Assembly (NCBI RefSeq): GCF_022512515.1
Contig: NZ_JAKWBK010000002.1
Location: forward strand, 248,001 to 312,000
From: Paraniabella hibiscisoli
GTDB lineage: Bacteria > Bacteroidota > Bacteroidia > Chitinophagales > Chitinophagaceae
DNA length: 64,000 nt
Direction: 5' to 3'
Below, one piece after another: positions 49,765 to 59,280 of the stretch. Numbering within the stretch: the first letter of the stretch is position 1; the number at the start of each line of letters is the position of its first letter. Under the pieces are notes generated by a model. It searched no databases, was not told where the DNA came from, and saw nothing but the letters and a program-made list of their open reading frames with translations. The position numbers and the translations under genes are program-made.

Positions 49765-51270
49765 TTATTGTTTTTTATCCCACCATACTTTTGACAGGAA
49801 CGAATCCCCATTGGTCATTCTACTTACGGCCTCCTGGAGATGGGCCTTGTTTAATTCAGCCTCTTCACTTGAATAAATGGCTCGACGTGGTATCCGGCCA
49901 TTTGTAGAGCCAGGATTGGGTCCGGGGGTTAATATGGGGTAACCCGTACGTCTCCACTCTGCAAACGCTTCCATATTGCGGCCAAATAAACTGATCCATT
50001 TTTGGGTGGCTATTTTTTCCATCTTTTGCTCATCGGTCAACCCATTTAAATTGATGACAGATTGCTCATACGAGGCGGGTATAGTGCTCAGGTTGTAAGG
50101 AGGAAGTGCAAAAGCAGCTTTTACGCCATCCGTAAAATAAGTTTGCGCATTCGCACTGGTGGCACCCCAACCCAATAAAGCCGCCTCTGCTTTATAAAAA
50201 CAGATATCTGAATAGGTCATCGCATAAACGGGTATTGGTGCAAACGTAAGGCTAAACCAGGTAGAAGTGTTGGCGGTAGAGTAATTAGCGCGTATTAATT
50301 GCGACAGCTCATTATCTGTTAAGGCCACTCCAATACCCCTGTAAGTAGCCACGCCATTTACAGTAACCGGCTGAGCCAGCAAGGGCAACCGTGGGTCGTT
50401 ATAGCTCTTCAATACGTCCACCAGTGTGTTCGCCAGGTAGCGCAGGTCGGCACTACCGGTGGTTACCTGGCGCAGCACAGGATTTTGATTTTCGGCCTGG
50501 GCATTGTTAAAAGTAGGCACGGCAGCATTATCGCTGTTGGCGGCTATAAGTCCCAAGGGAGAAGTCATGGCTTCGGTTACAGTTTTCTGAGCTAAGGAAG
50601 CATTAGCATACCGCATCCTCATACCCAGCTTGAGTTTTAAAGAGTTCCCGAATTTTTTCCATTTATCAATATTACCATTATAGAAAAAATCTGAAGTGCC
50701 GTAAGATGGATCCCCGACAGTAAGCCGCGCCAGGGCTCCATCCAGCTTTGTTACTAATTCAGGATAGATATCCTCCTGCTTGTCAAATTTAGGGGTGCGG
50801 TTAATTTCTTTGTCACTGGTAGTTACATCCGAATAGGGAATATCGCCATACAGATCGGTTAGGCGCTGGTACAAATACACTTCATAGATCTCTGTTATAG
50901 CTAATTTGCTCCGGCCTTCCGGCGCCACTTCTTTACCGCTTAGCTCCTTTTTGATCTGGATGATATTACGCAACAGCGTAAAATGCTGCGTCCATACCTG
51001 GTTATCCGGACCTTCGAAATAACGGGACACCGGTACCACAGGACCACCAGCCCAATGCTGGATCCACGACCCGAATTTAGTGTTAGGTAACTCGCCTGAT
51101 TCCTGGAATGTACCATCTCTCAGGATCCTCGCCATCAACAACCCCGGATCTACCGTGGTTACCGAGGTGGGGGGTGTATTTATATTTTCGAAGTCTTTGG
51201 TACAGGCGCTGAATGTAGCCATTGCAATAAGGCCCGCAGCGCATATATTTTGAATGATATTTCTTGTCAT
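49765..51270 (-). CDS. SusD/RagB-like outer-membrane lipoprotein (SusD-like_2)
   Basis: 501-residue surface lipoprotein with the lipobox FSACTKDF. The fold is alpha-helical with TPR-like helices; typical phrases are TEIYEVYLYQRLTDLYGDIPYSD, TKLDGALARL and KWKKFGNSLKLKLGMRMRY. It pairs with the SusC-like protein encoded 32 bases upstream as lid of the transporter. The ligand is unknown; members of the SusD-like_2 group bind both sugars and peptides. Intact. Confidence 0.92.
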   Translation of the reverse strand: MTRNIIQNICAAGLIAMATFSACTKDFENINTPPTSVTTVDPGLLMARILRDGTFQESGELPNTKFGSWIQHWAGGPVVPVSRYFEGPDNQVWTQHFTLLRNIIQIKKELSGKEVAPEGRSKLAITEIYEVYLYQRLTDLYGDIPYSDVTTSDKEINRTPKFDKQEDIYPELVTKLDGALARLTVGDPSYGTSDFFYNGNIDKWKKFGNSLKLKLGMRMRYANASLAQKTVTEAMTSPLGLIAANSDNAAVPTFNNAQAENQNPVLRQVTTGSADLRYLANTLVDVLKSYNDPRLPLLAQPVTVNGVATYRGIGVALTDNELSQLIRANYSTANTSTWFSLTFAPIPVYAMTYSDICFYKAEAALLGWGATSANAQTYFTDGVKAAFALPPYNLSTIPASYEQSVINLNGLTDEQKMEKIATQKWISLFGRNMEAFAEWRRTGYPILTPGPNPGSTNGRIPRRAIYSSEEAELNKAHLQEAVSRMTNGDSFLSKVWWDKKQ

Positions 51271-51302
51271 GTGTATATTTTTTATTGATCATCATTAAGA
51301 TA

Positions 51303-54300
51303 TCAGAAACCAACCGTGAGGTTAATGCCTATGGTTCTCATCATCGGTAAAGACGTAGACTCAATACCTATAGAGCTGTTATTTACGTTAAATGCAGAAG
51401 CTTCGGGAGAAAAGCCATCTGTATTTCGTTGAAAATAAAACAGGTTTCTTCCATATACACCCAATTTTAATGAGTTGATGATACGATGCGGCATTAAATT
51501 TTGTGGAAACGTATAAGACAGGCTAATCTCACGCATGGCAACATAGCTCATGTCATTAATCATTTCTTCCGATACCATTACCTCTTTATCACTCGCCACC
51601 ATGTTCCAATAATCCTGGGCGGTTACCTGTTTGCTGTTTTGAACGCCGGTACTTACCCAGTTACCCGAGCCATCTTTTTGGGCCACCATACCATCCGCTA
51701 TATAGGTACCGTCGCGTCCCGCTAAGGTCTTTTTGCTGGTACCATAAATGATTTGCTCGCGGCTCGACTGGGAGAAGATCACACCTCCCTGGCGCATATC
51801 CACCAATGCATATAAATTAAAGCCCTTGTATTTTAACGTGTTTCCAAAACCTCCCAACCAATCGGGCTGTGCATTTCCAAGATCTGTTTCCACACGGCCC
51901 GCCGTACGCAAAGGCAGCCCGGTAGCAGGATCAATTAACCGGTTTCCATTTTCATCTTTTATCCAGGCAAACTGAGTTCCAATGAGCTGGCCAAATGGTT
52001 TCCCTACCCTCAGCAACAACATTAATGCCCCTGTCGGTTGCCAATAAGAAACTTTCTACCCCCGGGTATAAAGATTCAACTTTATTCCGGTTCCTGTTAA
52101 AGTTAAAAACGGTAGTCCACTCAAAGCCCGATGCTGTTTTAACAGGCGTTGCTCCCAATACAAATTCGATTCCTTTATTACTGATTTCACCGGCATTGAT
52201 GCGATTTTTTACATAAAGGCTCGACGGCGATATAGGCACATCCAGTATCTGGTTTTTAGTGCTTGCCTGGTAATAAGTAAAAGAGAAGGAAAGCCTGTTT
52301 TTTAAAAACCTCAGATCCGCACCGGCTTCGATAGAAGTGGTCAATTCATTCTTTAAGTTGGGATCAGGGATAATGTCGGTATACGAAGCCATTGGCACAC
52401 CCCCATGTGTATATTGGTTGAGGCTATAAGCGCCCACCAGCTGGTAAGGATTTCCTGAATTACCGGCCTGCGCCCATGAAGCGCGTACCTTTGCGAAAGA
52501 CAAGGCATCCGACTTCCAATTAAAAGCGTCGGTTAACACCAGGCTTGAACTAACAGAGGGATAAAAAAACGAATTATTCTCTTTAGATAAAGTGGATGAC
52601 CAGTCGTTACGTGCCGAAAAATCTACAAACCAGTAATCATTATAACTAAACTGTCCCGAAAGGTATGCCGAATTAATTTCGGATTCTATCAGGTCGAATA
52701 TATAAGTATTGGTGGTAGTATTATTAATAACAAACAGATCAGGCACAATAAACTGGTTGCCCGAATTACCCGTCATGCGCAGGTACCTGCTTTGATGGCT
52801 GGCTCCCAGGTTGGTGCTGAGCTTTATTTTGTCTGACAGGTCAAAATTAGAACTGGCAAGGATGTCGTAATTATCTTCGCGTGAGCGAATCACTTCTTCG
52901 CGAATATCTCCCTTCCTGTTTAAGCTCTGATACGTATTGATGGGCCTGTATCGAAAGCGCTGATCCGTAAAAAGTCCGTTCCGCCTGTAGCGGCTACTTT
53001 AAGCCAGGGTGCAAAATCATAACTTAACCGAAGCAAGCCTATAATACGGTCCCGGCGATCCTGGTTATGATTTTCATGAACCGTCCAGAATGGATTGGCC
53101 GTAGAACTGTTGGTGGCATAGGTTTTTTCTACACCTTCTGTGATACCCGAAAAACCTAATTGTTTGCTTATTTCCTGCGACGTCCATTTATATTGCGACA
53201 TGATGTCGTTACCCAGGCTCCTGGGTTGACTTATAAACAAATAAGCGGGGTTATCGGCAGCATCAGACAAAGTGGGCCTGTTGTTTCCGTTTTGAGCAAT
53301 ATAATTCACTTTTGCATCCATGTGCAGCTGATCGGTGATTTTAGCCTGTGTACGCAAACTAAAATTATTCCTCTTCAATGTATTGGTTGGAATGTATCCT
53401 TTAACATCGGTGTTGCCATACGAAAAACGATAGTTTATTTTTTCATTACCGCCGTCTACACTCAAGTTGTTCACCCATTGCTTTTCGGTTTGAAAAAAGA
53501 TTCATAAGTATCTGGCTTCGGCGTTAACTGCAATACATTTCCGTAAGCATCTTCGTAGGTTTGCCCCTCCATTTTGGGTCCCCAGCTGGCACGCGTGGTA
53601 CGGTCTCGCCCGGCGCTCATTTTAGGCATACCGGTAAAACTATTTTTAATCGCATCACTCATTGAAACAATGGCGCCATCGCTTTTTCTAAAATGGGTAA
53701 AATTGCCATTCAATCCCTGGCCATACTCATTTTGAAAATCGGGCAACACCAGGCCATTACCCAGCGAAAAATCGGTGCTGTAGCTAACACGGGTTTTGCC
53801 GGCTTTTCCCGATTTGGTAGTGATGAGTATAACGCCGTTACTACCTCTTTGACCATACAAAGCCGCTGCGTTAGGCCCTTTTAATATCGACATTGTCTCA
53901 ATATCCTCCGAATTAATATTGCTGATACCATCTCCATAATCGGTACCACCCACCTGGTTAGGAGCCGAAATATTCTGGTTATCGATGGGTACACCATCCA
54001 CTACGTAAAGCGGTTGGCTGTTACCAATAAGTGAGTTGTTACCACGAATAACCACTTTTGAAGAACCGCCCGCACCCGAGGCCGCCCTGCTTACCTGCAC
54101 ACCAGCCACCTTTCCGGAGAGTGCATTAGCCACGTTGGCTTCCTTACCCTGTGTAAGCTCACTGCCTTTTAACTCAGCAACGGTGTAGCCCAAGCCCTTT
54201 TTCTCCCTTTTAATACCCAGGGCCGTTACAACTACTTCCTGCAAACTCTCCGATGCAGTTTCCATACTAATATTGATGGCCAGCTTATCGCGGCCAGAGA

Positions 54301-54658
54301 TATTATAGTCTGACAGCTCCCTGGTTTTAAACCCGATAGACGATACAGTGATCTGGTACCCCTCGCCTGCAGGAACCTCGCTAAAAGAAAAAGTACCATC
54401 TGTAGCTGTAACTGTTGTCTTCTTAAAGTTGTTACTGGGATTATTAAGCCCCACGGTTGCCGACGAGATAGGCTTACCCCCTTCGTCGCGCACCACCCCG
54501 TTAATGGCTGCGTACTGTTGCGCATAGGCTACCTGGGAGCCAGCAACCAGAAAAACCAGCAGCGCAAAACGCAGCGACCGGTTTACTGGGGTACCGATCC
54601 TGCTTTTTAGCAGAAACATCATGCGCAGGTAATGTTTGGAGAGTTGATAATTGTGCAT
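51303..54658 (-). CDS. SusC/RagA TonB-linked outer-membrane transporter
   Basis: About 1115 residues. Signal peptide (ending VAYAQ), CarboxypepD_reg domain (AAINGVVRDEGGKPISSATV), TonB-box-like SLQEVVVTALGI, plug domain with LYVVDGVPIDN and ILKGPNAAALYGQRGSNGVILITTK, then a 22-strand barrel ending RTIGINLTVGF. Frame breaks lie near 53493 (one T missing), 52945 (one C missing) and 51998 (here one G too many). Followed by SusD and preceded by FecR and sigma factor. No glycosidase stands directly next to it, so the substrate cannot be read from context, though the region's theme is pectin. Confidence 0.92.
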
Positions 54659-54681
54659 AAATTATGGATTAAATAAGTAAA

Positions 54682-55763
54682 TCATTCTTCATTTTGTACC
54701 GTTATAGTAATGTTGTGAAGCTGTTGTATGTCTGACAATATTTTCAGATATACGGGGAAGTATTTTCGTACACACCACTGTAATATTTATTTTCTATAGC
54801 TTCCCTGTCAAACTGCAGTTGGAGCTTGTAATTATGGCTGATAATATTGAGTATATCCTTCAAAGCCATATTTTTGAATATCAGTTTATTTTGTTTTTCC
54901 TGGTAAAAGCCTTTTCTGTTGAATGCAGAAGAGTTGGTTCTCGACTCGGCCAAAATCTGCAGCGCTTCGTGATTGATGGTCACTTCTTCATTAGGCACGA
55001 ATTTCATATTTAAAGCAGGTGAGCCGGGCTTATCGCTAACACCCTCCACCTGAATGCGCCCTTCGTATAATTTTACTTTGGTAACCGATGAATGCAGTTC
55101 GTCCACACTAAAAACAGTGCCCAAAGCGGTAGTCATTAACCCGGCTGTATGTACCTAAATGGTTTTGACCGATCTTTGGCAACTGTGAATGTTGCTTTTC
55201 CTTTTAAATAGATATCGCGCTTAGCTAATGCAGCAAAGCCATCAGCAAATTTCACCTCCGAACCTGGATAGAGTTCAATTTTCGAACCATCCGGAACAGC
55301 TACCAGCATAGGCAGGTTACCCGAATTGATATAATATAAATTGCCTTTCGGCTCTGGCTTCTGTGCTGCTTTTTTTGAGGGGTCGTTGCTTTTAAAGGGG
55401 CTGCTGTAGCGGCAGCGGTTCTTTGTGCCGGGCAGTAACGGGAGCAGTTGGCGCGGGCTTTTTCCAATAGTCAAAAATACCCCAACCTAACAGCCCGGTC
55501 AGTATTAATAAGGCGGCATATTTTGATATAGCATAAACCAGGCGCTGCCGGTTCGCCCTTTCCATTTTCGTTAGGAGCAGTTGCCTGATGCTATCCCGGC
55601 GCTCAAAGGGCGTATCTTCTTCCGTATGGTGCCATTCCGTTTCCGGAAGCCAGTCATTTAAATCTATCAGGTTATTGTCCAAAGCATGCCGGACAGCCTC
55701 AACTTCTTCGGCATTCGCTTCCCCCGAAAGGTAACGGTCAATAACTTCTTTCGTAATGTGCAT
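54682..55763 (-). CDS. FecR-type anti-sigma factor
   Basis: About 360 residues after repair. N-terminal cytoplasmic anti-sigma part (ITKEVIDRYLSGEANAEE), one TM helix (ALLILTGLLGWGIFDYW), periplasmic FecR domain (VAVPDGSKIELYPGSEVKF, ALGTVFSVDELHSSVTKVKLYEGRIQV) and an STN-like C-terminal region. Missing bases near 55410, 55385, 55150 and 54753 break the frame; the last repair moves the stop to 54682, giving VYLKILSDIQQLHNITI. It senses occupation of the SusC plug and releases the sigma factor (established for FecR/SusC systems). Confidence 0.88.
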
Positions 55764-55806
55764 ATATAACATTACGATTCAAAAGCGCGTATCCCCCAAA
55801 AGAAAA

Positions 55807-56337
55807 TTAAAAAACTTGTAGCATTAGTATTATCAGCAGTAAAGCCTTTTTAATAGACTTGAGGGCAAGGGCAATATGATTCTCCACCGTTTTGGAAGAT
55901 ATGGAAAGCTGATCGGCAATTTGTTTATGGGATAAGTTGGAATAGCGGCTCAGCATAAACACCTGCTTCCGCTTTTCGGGTAGCTGCCCAATTACCAACT
56001 GTAGTTTCAGCTCCAGTTGCTTCGCCTGGTAATCGTCGTAGGGTGAAGATGGCTGCACCTGGAACTTTCCCGCCTGAAGCAGTTTTTTACGGTTATACTC
56101 TTCTTTTACCAGGTCGAGCATTGTTGTTCTGGCAATACAGAATATCTGTGATTCGAGGCTTGCCTCTACTGTTTTTTCGGTTATATTTTTCCAAAGTTTA
56201 ATGAAAGTGCGCTGCACCGTTTCCTCCGCCAAATACGAAGACTGGGTTTTCCTAAAAGCATAGTTGTACACTTTAGTGCTCCACTCATCAAAGTATTGCT
56301 CAAACTCCCAAATATTAAGCGGCCCGTTAATTCCCAT
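55807..56337 (-). CDS. ECF RNA polymerase sigma factor
   Basis: 176 residues. Region 2: EQYFDEWSTKVYNYAFRKTQ and AEETVQRTFIKLWKN; region 4: LPEKRKQVFMLSRYSNLSHKQIADQL followed by SSKTVENHIALALKSIK, the HTH. It directs transcription of the downstream susC/susD, held inactive by the FecR protein encoded 43 bases downstream. Intact, with the Bacteroidota pattern. Confidence 0.93.
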   Translation of the reverse strand: MGINGPLNIWEFEQYFDEWSTKVYNYAFRKTQSSYLAEETVQRTFIKLWKNITEKTVEASLESQIFCIARTTMLDLVKEEYNRKKLLQAGKFQVQPSSPYDDYQAKQLELKLQLVIGQLPEKRKQVFMLSRYSNLSHKQIADQLSISSKTVENHIALALKSIKKALLLIILMLQVF

Positions 56338-56399
56338 TGCATTATTTTGGACTACCTAAAAATAAGGAAACTAAATAAATCAATACCATTTTACATCAG

Positions 56400-56740
56400 G
56401 GCTGTTTTTTTGCTGAAAGGCTTCGCTCCTCCTGGGTTTATGCGGGGGCTAGCCGAGCGAGATTCGGCTTCATGATCGTCATCCCGACCGAACGTAGTAA
56501 AACGAAGTGAGCGGAGGATCTCACGCTACGAAGTGGGATTCGACTTTGCGTAGGGATTTCTCGACTCGTTCTCCGAAGGAGTTTTTCGAACCAGCGTCAC
56601 TCGCTCGAAACGACAGGCATGGGGGCGTCCCCGACCGAATACAGTGCAACGGAATGAGCGGAGGGATCCCATGCTACGAAGCGGTATAAGCAGCACTGTC
56701 ATGCTGAGCTTGCCGAAGCATTGAGCGTGGGCTTTCGATT
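56400..56740. repeat. Dispersed intergenic repeat cluster
   Basis: Several copies of short related units: CATCCCGACCGAACG, CCCGACCGAATACAG, ACGAAGTGAGCGGAGGATC, GGAATGAGCGGAGGGATCC, GCTACGAAGTGGGATT and TGTCATGCTGAGCTTGCC. GC content and codon-free character differ from flanking genes. This is the type of imperfect repeat common between genes in Bacteroidota. The stretch 56338-57023 holds no gene. Confidence 0.65.
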
Positions 56741-57023
56741 ACAATTGTTTAAATAATGCGGGCCGCCGCCTGTCCCCACGCTCTCAACCAAGACGCAACA
56801 GTGCAGCGCCAGGCTACTGCGGGGTACGCTTCGCTCCCGTGCTACGCACTGGCTCCCGTTGGTCGCCGCCCTCCGTATCCTTGCCCGAATGCGAAACAGG
56901 CGGACCTGCCGTGACATATCCCTTCAAATAAGCGTTAAGCACGCCTTACCTTCCCAAAACTTTATATTAACCACATGTTTTGATTTAACCAGCTCATTCC
57001 AGATATTTGCCTACTATATACTT

Positions 57024-57694
57024 ATGAAACTTCCTCCCGACATAAACAAAATATTTCTCGACACAATAAGTGGCGACATACCTGTTTTGGAATTTGAGCG
57101 GTGGGTCTACAGCAACAAGCAACTCGAAACCATATTAAGCGCAGAAGATTATTTAGATTTGATTTCGTACGGTTACAAATCCAATGATTCAAAACCGGGC
57201 TGCTCAGGCTTTTAAAAAAGCACATAGATATCGGTGAACTTGAAACACAGCGTATTCATAAATTGCTTACAAAAGCATTGAAACGAGATCGCGATTTGCC
57301 GAAAACTTTGGTTAGTTTCTACGATTTATACTGCAAAGGTTACTACTTCTTCGATGGGTTAGGAATGACCTATGGCTTAACGATGGAAATTCCCGGAGTC
57401 AACAATTATGTAGAGACATGGGAAGATCTGGACGAAAAGCAGCTAGATATTTTGTTGAATAGTTTTTATCCCGGCCTTGAAATAGAAATAAAGAAGGTAA
57501 TTAGCTGGTTGGATAAAGGGAAATTATTTTAACGGGTATCACAGACCAATATAACCACTTTGAGTACATAGACAACAGATCCGACTCAGAACAACTTCTC
57601 AGGATGCATACACCTGATGATGATAATTCAAGCATTAATCCGGAAAACCCACCTTCCGATAAAAGCCCGAAACCTTGGTGGAAATTTTGGTAAG
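57024..57694 (+). CDS. Hypothetical protein, possibly immunity-type
   Basis: About 224 residues when one A is added near 57190 and one near 57525. The first part (INKIFLDTISGDIPVLEFERWVYSN, AEDYLDLISYGYKS) resembles small proteins annotated near polymorphic toxins, from memory only. The middle holds SFYDLYCKGYYFFDGLGMTYGLT, and the end is an acidic, Pro-rich tail finishing PKPWWKFW. Unrepaired, it would stop at 57532. No toxin gene is adjacent. Surrounded by repeats, so probably acquired DNA. Confidence 0.6.
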
Positions 57695-58105
57695 CAATTA
57701 TCCTGCAGCCACACATCAACAAAATAATGAATAGGATCGAAACGTCCGCCTTGCAAGCGAAAAGGAAAATTAAGCACAATGGCAATTTTCCCACATGACT
57801 GTGATGTAAACGAAATGCCAACCGACCTTGAAAAAATTGCGTAAAGAAGGCCATTGAAGTAAACCGTTAAGAAGCCGCCATTGTTTGAGCCCGCAGGGTC
57901 TATCTAATTATTTTCAGCTGGGGAGCGAGTTTGGCGGGTTTAGGTTTACAAAATGGGCTTTAGCAAATTTTTTCACAGTCTTGACCTTTTTTGTTACTTT
58001 TTTGCGTCAAGGCAAAAAAGTAAGAAACTAAAATATTGGTAACAAACCCGCTCCCTACCGGTCATCAATAAATGCCTCTTAGAGCAACCGCTATGCCATA
58101 ACAAA
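57695..58105. other. Decayed intergenic stretch with hairpin repeat
   Basis: No gene of substance; only short frames such as AIFPHDCDVNEMPTDLEKIA. A perfect 12-bp hairpin, TTACTTTTTTGC / GCAAAAAAGTAA with loop GTCAAG, is at 57994-58023; similar T-rich hairpins are common in Bacteroidota genomes as repeats. Confidence 0.5.
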
Positions 58106-58130
58106 TAACCCACCGGCCAGCGGTGGGTTA
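58106..58130. terminator. Hairpin beyond the SymE-like gene
   Basis: Perfect 10-bp stem TAACCCACCG / CGGTGGGTTA with loop GCCAG, 86 bases past the minus-strand stop. Confidence 0.6.
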
Positions 58131-58215
58131 AACTATAAAGGCCGGTGTTTTTCACGGGTAGCCTTCATAGGTAGCTATTTAATATAAAAACTTATACAAT
58201 TGCAATGTTGTGCTG

Positions 58216-58452
58216 CTATAGCTGCGCCTGCAGTTCCGCATAGGTTTGTGCCCCGGCAACGGTGATGGTCAACCGGCCGGGGCCGCAGGTAATTTCCACC
58301 ACCGGGCCAATACCAAAGCCGCACTCCTGCAGCCACTGGCCAGCCAGGCGTATTACCGGATGCGGCTGGCTGCGCGATTTAAAAGGAACATAACACGGGC
58401 TGCATACACTCATGCGCCTGGTGATGAGACGGCGTTTTTGTTGGGTGGCCAT
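58216..58452 (-). CDS. SymE-like toxin-family protein
   Basis: 78 residues. The C-terminal 50 (PHPVIRLAGQWLQECGFGIG, VVEITCGPGRLTITV) match the SymE family core, P.I.LKG.WL..AGF..G..V.V....L.I, with an AbrB-like fold. A basic N-terminus (QQKRRLITRRM) may contact nucleic acid. In E. coli SymE is an SOS-induced toxin held down by an antisense RNA; whether that applies here is unknown. Divergent from an XRE regulator. Confidence 0.75.
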   Translation of the reverse strand: MATQQKRRLITRRMSVCSPCYVPFKSRSQPHPVIRLAGQWLQECGFGIGPVVEITCGPGRLTITVAGAQTYAELQAQL

Positions 58453-58580
58453 AGGTTTGTTTTTTGCTACTACAAAACAACACCATTACGCATGCGTAGC
58501 CTACCGCGGCCACTTGTACTTTACGCCAATGCGCTTTTAATTTACTCACCTTTACATCAATAAAATTGCTACTAATATTA

Positions 58581-58588
58581 TAAATTTG
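58581..58588 (+). promoter_or_regulatory. -7 box for the XRE gene
   Basis: TAAATTTG, a perfect TAnnTTTG. An ATG at 58593 would lie before the expected start of transcription, so the ATG at 58614 is more likely. Confidence 0.5.
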
Positions 58589-58613
58589 CCCTATGACTAC
58601 AACACTTAACGCT

Positions 58614-59024
58614 ATGCCTACCAACCATAAAATACACGAGGGCCGCAACATAAAACGTTTTAGAGAAATGCTGGGTATAAAACAAGACGCCCTGGCCTTT
58701 GACCTCAACATGAGCCAGCAAGCCGTATCGCAGATAGAGCAAAAAGAAACCATTGATGCCGCCCTGCTTCAACAAATTGCCGATATATTAAAACTGCCTG
58801 TAGAAGCCATTCAGAATTTTGATGAGGAACAGGCGGTGAATGTGATTGCAAATACATTCTCTTTAGATAACGGTTCTATTTTTAATGCTCACAACACAAA
58901 TCCAGTGTTCAATCCTGTCGAAGCTGTTTTGAAATTACATGAAGAGAAGATTGCTTTGTATGAAAGGATGTTGAAGGAAAAGGATGAGATGATGGCGGAA
59001 CTAAAGAACTTGATTAATAAATAA
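58614..59024 (+). CDS. XRE-family transcriptional regulator
   Basis: 137 residues. N-terminal HTH_3: IHEGRNIKRFREMLGIKQDAL and LNMSQQAVSQIEQ, with recognition helix near residues 30-42; then a linker and a C-terminal coiled coil (LKLHEEKIALYERMLKEKDEM) likely for dimerisation. Divergent from the SymE-like gene across 160 bases; the two probably form a regulated pair. An alternative start 21 bases upstream is possible. Confidence 0.88.
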   Translation: MPTNHKIHEGRNIKRFREMLGIKQDALAFDLNMSQQAVSQIEQKETIDAALLQQIADILKLPVEAIQNFDEEQAVNVIANTFSLDNGSIFNAHNTNPVFNPVEAVLKLHEEKIALYERMLKEKDEMMAELKNLINK

Positions 59025-59280
59025 TCGGTGTCGAACTCTACTATTTTTCGTTTTCATCAACATCGAAATGAATTATAGTCCTTTAGTATTGAACATGCAA
59101 TCTAAACTTGTATGTAATAACGTAGATTTCTGATAAGTTTAAATACTTTATATTCTATGTTGTGTCAGAATATGAGATTATCAACGTAATACGCTTCTTT
59201 ACTATGGCATTAGTTAAAAAATGAATAAGCTATTCGCTGAACTATAAGCTCTACATAACTTACCTTTTTCAACAAAACAA

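Noticed and set aside
49246..49794. Long plus-strand open frame read as one protein of 182 codons
   Set aside because: Only its first third resembles a protein (a receptor fragment); the rest runs through repeat DNA, a minus-strand terminator and the end of susD.
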